Part shown: piece after piece, positions 8,497 through 16,268 of the stretch
Numbering within the stretch: position 1 is the first letter of the stretch
Layout: each line of letters begins with the position of its first letter
Origin: CAZKEG01 sp964601575
Lineage (GTDB): Bacteria; Desulfobacterota; Thermodesulfobacteria; Thermodesulfobacteriales; Thermodesulfatatoraceae
DNA length: 40,824 nt
Reading direction: 5' to 3'
Assembly: GCA_964601575.1 (NCBI GenBank)
Contig: CAZROA010000054.1
Coordinates: 1-40,824 of the forward strand
Made by a program: the position numbers and the translations under genes
The notes under the pieces: generated by a model
Seen by the model: only the letters and a program-made list of their open reading frames with translations
Told to the model about the DNA's origin: nothing
Database searches by the model: none

Positions 8497-9394
8497 AACG
8501 GACCCCAGGAATAAAGATACAATCCGGTCTCCGAAAGGAAAGAACGGCCAAGGTACCGCTCCCTTCGGTTTCTACCCGTAATTTACAGGTGACCATGGCA
8601 ATTACCCACTTATTAGCCCCCACAGCCATGGGGTCGGAATAAAGGCTCTGAGACTGATCTATGCGATTCGCCTGATTAATGTTCCTTCCAAAACGGCGAA
8701 AGATCCTTCGCTCTTTTGATGCCCCCCAAAAGTTTTGGAAAAGCCTTACCGAAAAGGTGACTTCAGTCTTGGCCTCTTTAGAATTCCACCATTTATCATT
8801 TGACCTGATCTGATACCATCCTCTGCTAACAAGCGGGACATAGACCCGAACCGTCCCGATCTTTCGGGGCCAAAAGCCGTAAAAGAATCTACCATAGACG
8901 GTAACATCGTTGTCATCGGTAATGCCCAAACCATCACCTCGGGCCTTGGCGTAAAGGAACATCTTGCGTTCGGACCGATTAAGCTGTACCGACCCCAGCG
9001 TTACCCCTCCTTCGTTGTGGCGGTGTACCGCCCCCCAAGCATGATAGGGATGAATATCCCAATAATGCCCGGGCTGCCCGCCGCCTACCAGTTGAGTTTC
9101 AAGACAAAACTGGTCGAGGACTTCGTCCCCGATTACCTCTACCTCAACTTCCTTGAGCTGAAATCGCTCTTCTGCTTCCCTGGCCACGATCTCGGCTTGC
9201 TCGTCTTCCTTTTGATTCTCTGCCTCCATGGCCTCGGGCTGAAACTTCAGGTGCTTAATGAGTTCACGCATCTCTGCTTCGTTTTCTTGGGCCATCTCTT
9301 TACTTTGGGCGATGGCCTCCTCAATCAAGGTCATTTCTTCGGCAGCCTGTTGTTCGGCACTTTCGTCGAGAAAACTTTTATCAATCAATTCCAT
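8483..9394 (-). CDS. orphan protein, acidic coiled coil plus beta-rich domain
   Basis: 303 aa with no signal peptide or membrane helix, so probably cytoplasmic. Residues 1-90 are Glu/Gln/Ala-rich and highly helical with heptad character (coiled coil). From about residue 95 the sequence turns beta-rich and aromatic, with HPYHAW and HRHNEGG near 115-130, many Trp and Tyr, and a basic patch (KERRIFRRFGR) near 230. I do not recognise the family. The start is supported by AAAGGAGG 6-7 bases before the ATG. It sits 26 bp after the Nal1-like protease gene and overlaps the next gene, so the three are almost certainly one transcription unit. In this context it is a candidate substrate, structural partner or effector of the protease; that is inference from position only. 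Confidence 0.75.
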   Translation of the reverse strand: MELIDKSFLDESAEQQAAEEMTLIEEAIAQSKEMAQENEAEMRELIKHLKFQPEAMEAENQKEDEQAEIVAREAEERFQLKEVEVEVIGDEVLDQFCLETQLVGGGQPGHYWDIHPYHAWGAVHRHNEGGVTLGSVQLNRSERKMFLYAKARGDGLGITDDNDVTVYGRFFYGFWPRKIGTVRVYVPLVSRGWYQIRSNDKWWNSKEAKTEVTFSVRLFQNFWGASKERRIFRRFGRNINQANRIDQSQSLYSDPMAVGANKWVIAMVTCKLRVETEGSGTLAVLSFRRPDCIFIPGVRFEFS

Positions 9395-9420
9395 ATCGTC
9401 CTCCTTTTGTTTTGATTGCC

Positions 9421-10347
9421 TTAAGAGGTAATAAGCCTTACTCCCAGGGCGATTAACACGTTATGAATATTGTTATGGATGGTGACCTTAGAAGATCCGG
9501 CAAAGAGAAGCCCCACCCCGTAACCATCAGAGGAGAGAAGAAGTGATCCAGAATCTCCGCCCCTAGACATGTTACTGGTGAGGATTTGGTTGCGAAAATA
9601 AGCCACCTTTCCTCCGCCATAACGAACGCCTACGGTAACACCAACCCCCCTCACTCTTCCCCGGCTAAATTGGGTAGTACGTCCGAACTTAAAGACCTCC
9701 ATTCCCAAACGGGCTTGTCGAGTGCCGCGAGGCAGGGACCCATTAGGTAAATAAGGGATAACCAAATGGTAACTTATGGGCAGGGCCAAGGCGGCATCGA
9801 CCAGATTATAATTTCCGGCTCCGAATCTGATGGGTACATAAGCCGCGAGTCTGGCGATGACCCTGGGCTGACAAGGTTTGTGGTCATAGGGCCCGGGTTG
9901 AAGGATAGAGTCTCCAATGCGGGCCTGGTTGGAATTAGCCAGGACGTGATTGTTAGAAAGGATATATGTTCGACCACAACAGCACCCCCTTACCAAACAA
10001 CCAAAGGTCCCGGCCGTAATGCGATAGTGGCCGATGCTATAACCCGGCCTGGCCGGACGAACGCAAGCGGTGTAAGTCTGGGCCTCGATCACCCCCACCT
10101 CTATCACATCGGTGGGCAGTCCCTCGACTGTCTCTGGGACCAAAGCTTCAGGGGCGAGCTCGGCCTTGGGTAATTTCTTTTCCACGTACACATGAAGACA
10201 TAGATCAGTAGTCTCTTTACCCCCTACCTCTTTGTAGCCTACCCCAACCCCTACCACGTTGGTCCTTCCCAGGAGATCTTCCTCCACTTCGGTCTGGATT
10301 TCCTGGATTTTGAGAACCATTTCTTCGACCATGGAAGTCTGTTCCAT
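9421..10347 (-). CDS. Nal1-like trypsin-fold serine protease
   Basis: 308 aa. An N-terminal helix (1-25) and a small alpha-beta domain (about 26-90, with NVVGVGVGYK) precede a chymotrypsin-like double beta-barrel. The catalytic triad is readable: H134 in SNNHVL, D184 in NLVDAA and S266 in GGDSGS. This arrangement matches the bacterial relatives of the plant NAL1 serine peptidases. There is no signal peptide, unusual for a trypsin-fold enzyme, so it should act in the cytoplasm. A CCC run at 122-124 and C117 are notable. AAGGAGGG precedes the ATG at a good distance. It is the first gene after the SARP regulator (87 bp gap) and lies directly behind a repeat array that looks like a SARP binding site, so it is probably activated by that protein. 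The substrate is unknown. Confidence 0.85.
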   Translation of the reverse strand: MEQTSMVEEMVLKIQEIQTEVEEDLLGRTNVVGVGVGYKEVGGKETTDLCLHVYVEKKLPKAELAPEALVPETVEGLPTDVIEVGVIEAQTYTACVRPARPGYSIGHYRITAGTFGCLVRGCCCGRTYILSNNHVLANSNQARIGDSILQPGPYDHKPCQPRVIARLAAYVPIRFGAGNYNLVDAALALPISYHLVIPYLPNGSLPRGTRQARLGMEVFKFGRTTQFSRGRVRGVGVTVGVRYGGGKVAYFRNQILTSNMSRGGDSGSLLLSSDGYGVGLLFAGSSKVTIHNNIHNVLIALGVRLITS

Positions 10348-10384
10348 TTGACCCTCCTTCTGAAGATTTGTTTTTCTTAAGGAG

Positions 10385-10438
10385 AAGATAGGCAGGAGGG
10401 TGCACTAATAATTCACCGATGGCTCACCAATGACTCAC
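10385..10438 (-). promoter_or_regulatory. putative SARP-box promoter of the protease operon
   Basis: On the minus strand four heptads start at 10438, 10427, 10416 and 10405, an exact 11-bp period: GTGAGTC, GTGAGCC, GTGAATT and GTGCACC. The last ends 8 bp before TATCTT (10390-10385), a plausible -10 box; a consensus -35 is absent. SARP-family activators such as ActII-ORF4 and AfsR are known to bind heptameric direct repeats spaced 11 bp with the last repeat 8 bp from the -10. The first heptad overlaps the stop codon of the SARP gene itself. Predicted transcription would start near 10378, giving a leader of about 30 nt that carries the ribosome binding site. Confidence 0.6.
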
Positions 10439-12432
10439 GAGACACAACAGCGCTTCAATTTGGCCTCTATTTCAAGGGCCAAGCGCTTGAGTTTGGAGGA
10501 AGGTTCGATCTGATAATGGGTCTTGAGAAAGGTGGCCAATTGCTGGTAGGCCTTACAGGCCTCTTCTAGACGATCATTTTGAATCAAGGCCTTGATCAGG
10601 AGCTCACAGGCCCCTTCATCCCCAAGATCAAGCATCCAGGCCTTTTCATAGAGGAAGATACCTTTTTCAGGAAATTCTCTTTCGACTAGGCCGGCGGTCC
10701 GTTGGAGGAGAGAAATGGTTCTGGACTTCAGCCATTCTCGCTCAAACAAGACGAAGGAGTAGTTAAATCCGGGCAAAAATTCCCCGTAAAGGGCCAAAAC
10801 ATCCTCGGCCAAGAAAAAACTTTCGGTAAGCTTTTTTTCGGAAAGGGCCCTCTCCAAACGATTTAGTTTCCTTCTCAAATCCCAGAGGTCCACGTATAAG
10901 AGATCCTTCTTCAGGGTGACCTGGCGACCTTTACTGAAGATGATGTCCTTTTTGAGGATCTTGCGTAGACGATAGATGGTACTTTCCAGGGCATGATAGG
11001 CGGTATCTGCTTCCTGCTCAGACCAGAAAAGATCAAGAAGTCTCTGTTTGTTAAGCTCTCCACCGGCAGCGATCAGGGCCAGGAGTACGGCCATCGGACG
11101 GGCTGGACCCTTTCTGGAAAGACTGAGCCGATCCTCGTCTATCGAGATTTCCAAGCCACCAAGGGTATTTATCCTCACCGGATAGGGCCAATTTTTAATC
11201 ACTCTAAAAGTAGGCGGGGGAGTTAGGTGATGTTTGAGAATGAACTGGCGTACGTAATCCCCGTCAAATCCTTCTTCCAGCGCCCGAGCACAAAGATAGG
11301 CCATCATCTCTCGATTCCACCACCACAGGAGATTGAAGTAATTTTCACGATTCCCCAGACTGATAGCTCGAGAGAGGAAATGTCTGCCGAAGAGGCGATC
11401 TCCAGAAAGATAAGCAAGATAGGCCCGGAAGAGTAGACACATAAAAATAAGCATTCGGCTCCTGGTCTTTTGGGCAAAGGCCTCACATTCCTCAAGGACA
11501 GCCAGGGCCTCAGGCAGGGCCCCTTTTTTGAAAAGGGTTTGGGCCAGGGCAAAACGCAAGAGGTAACACGGATAAAGATAGCCTGTCTCCGAAGCGATCT
11601 GAAGGGCCCTTCTCAGGGCAAGTTCTGCTCGGTTGAAGTCTTTACGGACGAAGGCTGTCCAGGCGGTAAGATGAAAGAATTGAGAACGGGCGTGACGCCC
11701 TGTCTGCGCCAACGAAGATTCCATTTTGGTCAGACGCCTTGAGGCCTCCCAATGATCTTCACGCACCAGGGCACAGACCACTCCCAAGGCCCAAAGGATA
11801 TGATTCCATAGGGAAAGCCCTTTTTCTTGAGCAAGTTTGCAGGCCTTGGTAAGCTCTGCTTCGGCTTCTTTGAGATCAAAATGGACCCATATATCCTTCC
11901 CCGCCCGGATCCAGCCAGTAATCAGGGAACTATAAGGGGCAACTTGTTCGGATTCTCGACCAAACTCATCGATGATCTGATCAAGATACCCGAGATCTCC
12001 TTGCCAAAAGGCACGTAACGACAGAAAAAAGAGGCCGTCTACACGTACACTCTCCCGTCGGCAGTCCTTTAAGGCGGAAAAGAGTTCGCGTTCAAGGACC
12101 GGTAACTCTCCGGCCTCTGGCCTCCGGAAGACCAAGGCGGCAAAATAGGCCCCGAGGAGAGAGGCCTGGATGTCCGGAATCAGGAGAAAACTCTCTGGAA
12201 TCCGGTTGTCCTGATACCAGCGTAAATATTCATCTAACAGGTGGAAGTCATCCCAACTGAGGATGATGGCCTTGATGAGTACCGGCCAGACCAAAAAGGC
12301 TTCTACCCGATCACCCCGGTGAAGACAATGTTTAAAGATGGTGATTAATCTGTCCCTGGCGTCCCGCGGATCTAAAAGGAGTTCGTCTTGATATTTCTCC
12401 AGGAGTTCCCAGAAAAATTCTGACTTTTCCAT
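10435..12432 (-). CDS. SARP/BTAD-type transcriptional activator with TPR N-terminus
   Basis: 665 aa. Residues 1 to about 400 are helical repeats of TPR/MalT type (for example LALRRALQIASETG near 271). A winged-helix OmpR-like DNA-binding domain follows (about 418-512, ending in a recognition-helix-like STIYRLRKIL), then a bacterial transcriptional activator domain (about 513-660). This reverses the usual SARP order, in which the wHTH-BTAD pair comes first. No Walker A or other STAND NTPase domain is visible, so it is not a full MalT/AfsR-like switch. It probably senses a ligand or partner through the TPR part and activates the downstream protease operon from the 11-bp repeats that start at its own stop codon. 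The ATG has no ribosome binding site, and a TATAAT lies 9 bp before it, so the mRNA may be leaderless. Confidence 0.85.
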   Translation of the reverse strand: MEKSEFFWELLEKYQDELLLDPRDARDRLITIFKHCLHRGDRVEAFLVWPVLIKAIILSWDDFHLLDEYLRWYQDNRIPESFLLIPDIQASLLGAYFAALVFRRPEAGELPVLERELFSALKDCRRESVRVDGLFFLSLRAFWQGDLGYLDQIIDEFGRESEQVAPYSSLITGWIRAGKDIWVHFDLKEAEAELTKACKLAQEKGLSLWNHILWALGVVCALVREDHWEASRRLTKMESSLAQTGRHARSQFFHLTAWTAFVRKDFNRAELALRRALQIASETGYLYPCYLLRFALAQTLFKKGALPEALAVLEECEAFAQKTRSRMLIFMCLLFRAYLAYLSGDRLFGRHFLSRAISLGNRENYFNLLWWWNREMMAYLCARALEEGFDGDYVRQFILKHHLTPPPTFRVIKNWPYPVRINTLGGLEISIDEDRLSLSRKGPARPMAVLLALIAAGGELNKQRLLDLFWSEQEADTAYHALESTIYRLRKILKKDIIFSKGRQVTLKKDLLYVDLWDLRRKLNRLERALSEKKLTESFFLAEDVLALYGEFLPGFNYSFVLFEREWLKSRTISLLQRTAGLVEREFPEKGIFLYEKAWMLDLGDEGACELLIKALIQNDRLEEACKAYQQLATFLKTHYQIEPSSKLKRLALEIEAKLKRCCVS

Positions 12433-12448
12433 ATAATCTAGATTATAT
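12431..12448. promoter_or_regulatory. 18-bp perfect palindrome with TATAAT over the SARP gene start
   Basis: The sequence ATATAATCTAGATTATAT is a perfect palindrome that includes two bases of the SARP start codon and a consensus TATAAT on each strand. On the minus strand the TATAAT (12447-12442) would start transcription close to 12435, only about 3 nt before the ATG. It could be both the core promoter and an operator for a dimeric repressor. No good -35 was found for either direction. The remaining 12449-12564 is AT-rich; it also holds TATATT at 12551-12556, eight bases before the next gene's ATG. Confidence 0.5.
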
Positions 12449-12564
12449 CAAATTGATTTTATAAATAGATTACTATTACCAAATTTTTTTAATTAATCTG
12501 CTATGCCTAGCAAACGAGAAACTTTGGCTTTTCTAAGGGCCTGATTCCGGTATATTCCTCATCT

Positions 12565-13683
12565 ATGAAACCCAAAATAAAACGCCTTTTTCTCGACGCC
12601 TCGATAGAAAAACACCCTTATACCCGCGAAATCCTAGAAAAATTAAGAGAGGCCTCGGTAGAAGTTTTACCTCCGCGGGAAAAACCGCGGCCTCCCCTGG
12701 CCCCCCTCGCTGAGGTAATGAACTGGGGGAAGGAAACCCTGTTCTTGACTAGGTTCCCGGGAAAATTTTTCAGACCTTGCCCAGGGACCAAGGCCTATCT
12801 CTGTTGCGGTTATCGAATCTTTCATATTGGCTTGGGCTGTCCCCTAAACTGCACCTACTGCATCTTACAGGCCTATTTAAACGAACCCTGGCTGGCCTTC
12901 TTCGTAAACGTCCTTGAAAAGGGATTTTCCGAGCTAAAAGAAATCTTAAACTCCCTTGAGCCTGGTCGAGTCTTGAGGATAGGAACCGGGGAATTTACCG
13001 ACAGCCTGGCCCTTGACCCCATCACTGATCTCAATCGTAGGCTGGTTGAACTCTTTGCCAGGCAAGATCAGGCCGTCTTGGAACTGAAGACCAAGACCAT
13101 CCACATCGAGCCTCTGAAAGGGCTTCCTCATCGACGACGAACGATCCTCTCTTGGTCCTTAAACACAGAAAAAATCGCCCTTTCTGAAGAATTAGGCGCC
13201 CCTACCCTGGAGGAACGTCTAAAGGCAGCCCAAAAGGTCTCTTCCTGGGGCTACCCGGTAGGGTTTCATTTCGATCCCATTATCTATTACCCCGGCTGTG
13301 AAGAGGAATATAGGCAGATAATAGAACGCCTCTTTGAGTTTGTTGAGGCAGAAAACATCGTTTGGATCAGCCTTGGGACCTTGCGTTACATGCCGGTTCT
13401 AAAGGAAATCGCCCTTTCCCGTTTCCCTAAGACCAAAATATATAGCGAAGAATTTATTACCGGCCTTGATGGAAAGAAACGCTACTTCAGGAGCCTACGG
13501 GTTGAACTTTATCGCCACCTTTATCAGGCTATCAGAGAACACTCTTCTAGGGTATGTGTCTATCTGTGCATGGAAAGTCCAGAGGTATGGCGGGAGGCCT
13601 TGGGCTTTGTCCCCGGAGATTACGGAGGGCTGCCTCGGCTCCTTGATCAAGCGGCTATTCGCGTCTGCGGTCTCCGGGGCTAG
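12565..13683 (+). CDS. spore photoproduct lyase-like radical SAM protein
   Basis: 372 aa. The radical SAM cluster motif CxxxCxxC is at C92, C96 and C99 (GCPLNCTYC), later than in most radical SAM enzymes but as in the spore photoproduct lyase (SplB) family, whose N-terminal part (LFLDASIEKHPYTREIL, then FCPGT-like RPCPGTKAY) also matches. SplB repairs 5-thyminyl-dihydrothymine in spore DNA using SAM; relatives in non-spore-formers have an unproven role, possibly other DNA or nucleotide lesions. The start ATG has no ribosome binding site and follows a TATATT box by 8 bp, so a leaderless mRNA is possible. It is divergent from the SARP gene (132 bp apart) and 56 bp from the cytochrome gene. Confidence 0.8.
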   Translation: MKPKIKRLFLDASIEKHPYTREILEKLREASVEVLPPREKPRPPLAPLAEVMNWGKETLFLTRFPGKFFRPCPGTKAYLCCGYRIFHIGLGCPLNCTYCILQAYLNEPWLAFFVNVLEKGFSELKEILNSLEPGRVLRIGTGEFTDSLALDPITDLNRRLVELFARQDQAVLELKTKTIHIEPLKGLPHRRRTILSWSLNTEKIALSEELGAPTLEERLKAAQKVSSWGYPVGFHFDPIIYYPGCEEEYRQIIERLFEFVEAENIVWISLGTLRYMPVLKEIALSRFPKTKIYSEEFITGLDGKKRYFRSLRVELYRHLYQAIREHSSRVCVYLCMESPEVWREALGFVPGDYGGLPRLLDQAAIRVCGLRG

Positions 13684-13739
13684 ATTGTACAGTTTAAGAA
13701 TTGTGTTTAAATGCAGGCAACAAATAGATGCCTCTTCTC

Positions 13740-15116
13740 ATGAAAAAGATCTTTTTATTTCTATTTTTGCTTGTCCTTGTCGCCTGTAACTCTTCTCCCC
13801 AAACTTCTAAAAAGAAATGCACCGACTGCCATCAATTTCATCTTGACCCAAATCATCGATTCTCTTGTCCTCGATGCCATCAGGGGCACAGCCCGGCCAC
13901 GGATAAAGAAGAGGCCCATCAGGGTCTGATCGCCTCTCCGGCCTCACCAGAAAATATGGAAAAGTTTTGTGGCCCTTGCCATGCCAAGGAAGTAAAACGT
14001 CTCAAGAAATCCCTGCACTTCACCCTAGCCGGAGAGGTCAATTTAGTACGAGGAATATTCGGGCTTTCTCCGGTGAAGGCAGCCGTTGACCTCCCGACGC
14101 CCTCAAAGATCACCACCCTCGACGATCTGGTCTCGGATCTCTTGCGCCGACGATGCCTTCGGTGTCACCTCTTCTATCAAGGGGATGACTACGCCGAGAC
14201 ACGCCGAGGCAAGGGTTGTGCAGCCTGCCATTTATTCTTTGCCCAAGGCCAGCTCCAAAGACACGAGTTTTTAAAGACTCCTCCTGATCGTCTGTGCCTC
14301 CATTGCCACTATGGAAATCACGTGGGCTGGGATTATTACGGGATGTTTGAACACGACTATCCTTATCAATTTCGAAGCCCCTTGATCGAAGGCAAACTAC
14401 CGCCAAGACCTTGGGGCATTGAGTTTCACGAACTCACCCCGGATGTCCACCTCAAACACGGGATGAGTTGCCTGGCCTGCCACCACCAGGAAGAAATCAT
14501 GGGCGATGGTCATTATTATCGTGATCAAAGCCAAGCGGTAAAGGTCCGCTGTCTGGACTGCCATCAAATAAAAGATGAACACTCCCCTTATCATCACCCC
14601 AAGGTCCTTTCTCAGGCCAGGTGCAGTACCTGCCATGCCCTTTGGAGCTTTCAGGATCAAGGGTGGCATCTAATCCTCACCGAAGATCCTGATTGGGATG
14701 AATGGTCGGAGTTTATGGTTCAGGGCCCTTCGGAGATAGAGAGTTTGATCATTTCCTATCTTACTACAGGGCAGGCCCGGGCCGAAATGAAAGACAAGTT
14801 TACCGGGACCCAACGCCCAGGGGTGTGGTTTTTGGCCTTTGGTTGGCGGCAGTTTGAAAAGGTCCCCTTTGGACTTGATCAAAAAGGACGACTTGCCGTG
14901 GTAAGACCTCTCCTTGATCTCCATCTCTCTTACGTAAATGCCGAAGACGACGTGATCTTTGATAACTTTTATCCGGCATTACTGAAAAAGACCCCGCAAA
15001 AGGCCTATGTAGCTTACGGGCCTCATACTATCGGGCCGGGAGATACCTTTCGGGCCCAAGAGGTACTCAAGCGGCTCGGTCTCTTCCATGAATTCTTTGG
15101 TGTTCGCCGAAGATGA
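13740..15116 (+). CDS. nonahaem c-type cytochrome lipoprotein
   Basis: 458 aa from the ATG that begins MKKIFLF; an in-frame ATG 12 bases earlier (13728) is less likely. A signal peptide ends in a lipobox (LVAC, lipidated C16), so it should be exported and membrane-anchored. Nine CxxCH haem-binding motifs start at residues 27, 43, 77, 139, 160, 186, 244, 271 and 295. The last 150 residues contain no haem motif and are unrecognised (WFLAFGWRQFEKVPFG is typical). It is a multihaem electron carrier or reductase component; I cannot name the electron donor or acceptor. No oxidoreductase genes adjoin it. It overlaps the methyltransferase gene by 4 bp (ATGA). A TTGTAC...TTAAAT pair at 13685-13712 is a weak promoter candidate. 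Confidence 0.9.
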   Translation: MKKIFLFLFLLVLVACNSSPQTSKKKCTDCHQFHLDPNHRFSCPRCHQGHSPATDKEEAHQGLIASPASPENMEKFCGPCHAKEVKRLKKSLHFTLAGEVNLVRGIFGLSPVKAAVDLPTPSKITTLDDLVSDLLRRRCLRCHLFYQGDDYAETRRGKGCAACHLFFAQGQLQRHEFLKTPPDRLCLHCHYGNHVGWDYYGMFEHDYPYQFRSPLIEGKLPPRPWGIEFHELTPDVHLKHGMSCLACHHQEEIMGDGHYYRDQSQAVKVRCLDCHQIKDEHSPYHHPKVLSQARCSTCHALWSFQDQGWHLILTEDPDWDEWSEFMVQGPSEIESLIISYLTTGQARAEMKDKFTGTQRPGVWFLAFGWRQFEKVPFGLDQKGRLAVVRPLLDLHLSYVNAEDDVIFDNFYPALLKKTPQKAYVAYGPHTIGPGDTFRAQEVLKRLGLFHEFFGVRRR

Positions 15117-16267
15117 AGACCATCTTTCTCAAGCCCCAAGGGGTCAAAAAGATCCTTTCTGGCCGCCTTTGGCTGGAAAAAAGGGATTTGATGGAAATTC
15201 CTGCCTTGGAACCAGGAGAATTGACCCGCCTGATGACCAAAGAGGGCCAGTTTGCTGCCCTGGCCTACGTCAATCCGAAGAGCAAGGTGATGGCCAGGAT
15301 TCTTTCCAGAAGAGAAGAAAGACCGGATAAAAATTTCTTCTTACAAAGATTTAAAATCGCCTTAAAACATCGTCAGGCAGCTTACCCAAACGAGAAATGT
15401 TTTCGTCTTATCCATGGTGAAGGGGATCTGCTCCCCGGACTCACCGTTGATGTGTACGAAAGGGTCTGTGTCGTTCAACTTTCAACCGCTGGGATGGAAG
15501 GCCTTAAAGGAGAAATATTTAAGGCCTTAAAGGACTTGCTAGAACCCGAGGCCGTTGTCTTCAAGAACGATCTTCCAGCCCGCAAAGAAGAAGGGCTGCC
15601 CCTTTACGTAGATTTAAAAGGCAGGCTTAACCCTCCGATCAAGGTCAAAATCGACGGCCTTTCCTATCTGATCGATCCTCTTTCCGGGCAAAAGACTGGT
15701 TTCTTTTTGGATCAGCGCGAAAACAGACGGCGCTTGGCCCGATATGTCTCGGGCAAGATCGTCCTAGATCTCTATTGCTATACCGGGGCCTTTGCCCTCA
15801 CCGCCGCCATGGCCGGGGCCAAAAAGGTCCTGGCGGTTGATCGATCAGAAGGCGCTTTAGCCCTGGCTCAGGAAAACGCCAAGCTCAACAGACTCGAAGA
15901 GAAAATAATCTTCCTCCAGGACGAGGTGGAGAAATTCTTGTCTTACGCCCCGGAAGCAGAGGTAATCATCCTTGATCCCCCGGCCTTTATCAAACACCGG
16001 CGACATTTCCGCGCCGGCTATAATCGCTATTTGCTGATGAATCGTTTGGCTGTGGTCAAGTTAAAGGCTGAAGGAATCCTTTTTTCTTCATCTTGTTCCC
16101 AATTTTTGAGTTTAAACGACTTAAAAATTATTTTGCAGCGGACAACGGATGAATATCAACGTTATGCCCAGATACTAGAGTATGGTATTCAAGCTTTAGA
16201 TCACCCCACCTTGCTAACGATGCCGGAAACAATGTATTTGAAAGCGCTGTTTACACGGGTCTTTTAA
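15113..16267 (+). CDS. RlmI-like 23S rRNA (cytosine-C5) methyltransferase
   Basis: 384 aa. An N-terminal PUA-like domain (about 1-75) and a central beta-rich domain precede a class I SAM-dependent methyltransferase domain. Visible family motifs are FFLDQRENRR, the SAM-binding VLDLYCYTGAFAL (about residue 218-230), ILDPPAF as the catalytic motif IV, and SSSCSQ with the cysteine expected of m5C enzymes. E. coli RlmI makes m5C1962 in 23S rRNA with the same layout and similar length (396 aa). The start overlaps the cytochrome stop by 4 bp, so translation is probably coupled. It may instead act on another rRNA site; the family assignment is secure, the exact target base is not. Confidence 0.88.
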   Translation: MKTIFLKPQGVKKILSGRLWLEKRDLMEIPALEPGELTRLMTKEGQFAALAYVNPKSKVMARILSRREERPDKNFFLQRFKIALKHRQAAYPNEKCFRLIHGEGDLLPGLTVDVYERVCVVQLSTAGMEGLKGEIFKALKDLLEPEAVVFKNDLPARKEEGLPLYVDLKGRLNPPIKVKIDGLSYLIDPLSGQKTGFFLDQRENRRRLARYVSGKIVLDLYCYTGAFALTAAMAGAKKVLAVDRSEGALALAQENAKLNRLEEKIIFLQDEVEKFLSYAPEAEVIILDPPAFIKHRRHFRAGYNRYLLMNRLAVVKLKAEGILFSSSCSQFLSLNDLKIILQRTTDEYQRYAQILEYGIQALDHPTLLTMPETMYLKALFTRVF

Positions 16268-16268
16268 G

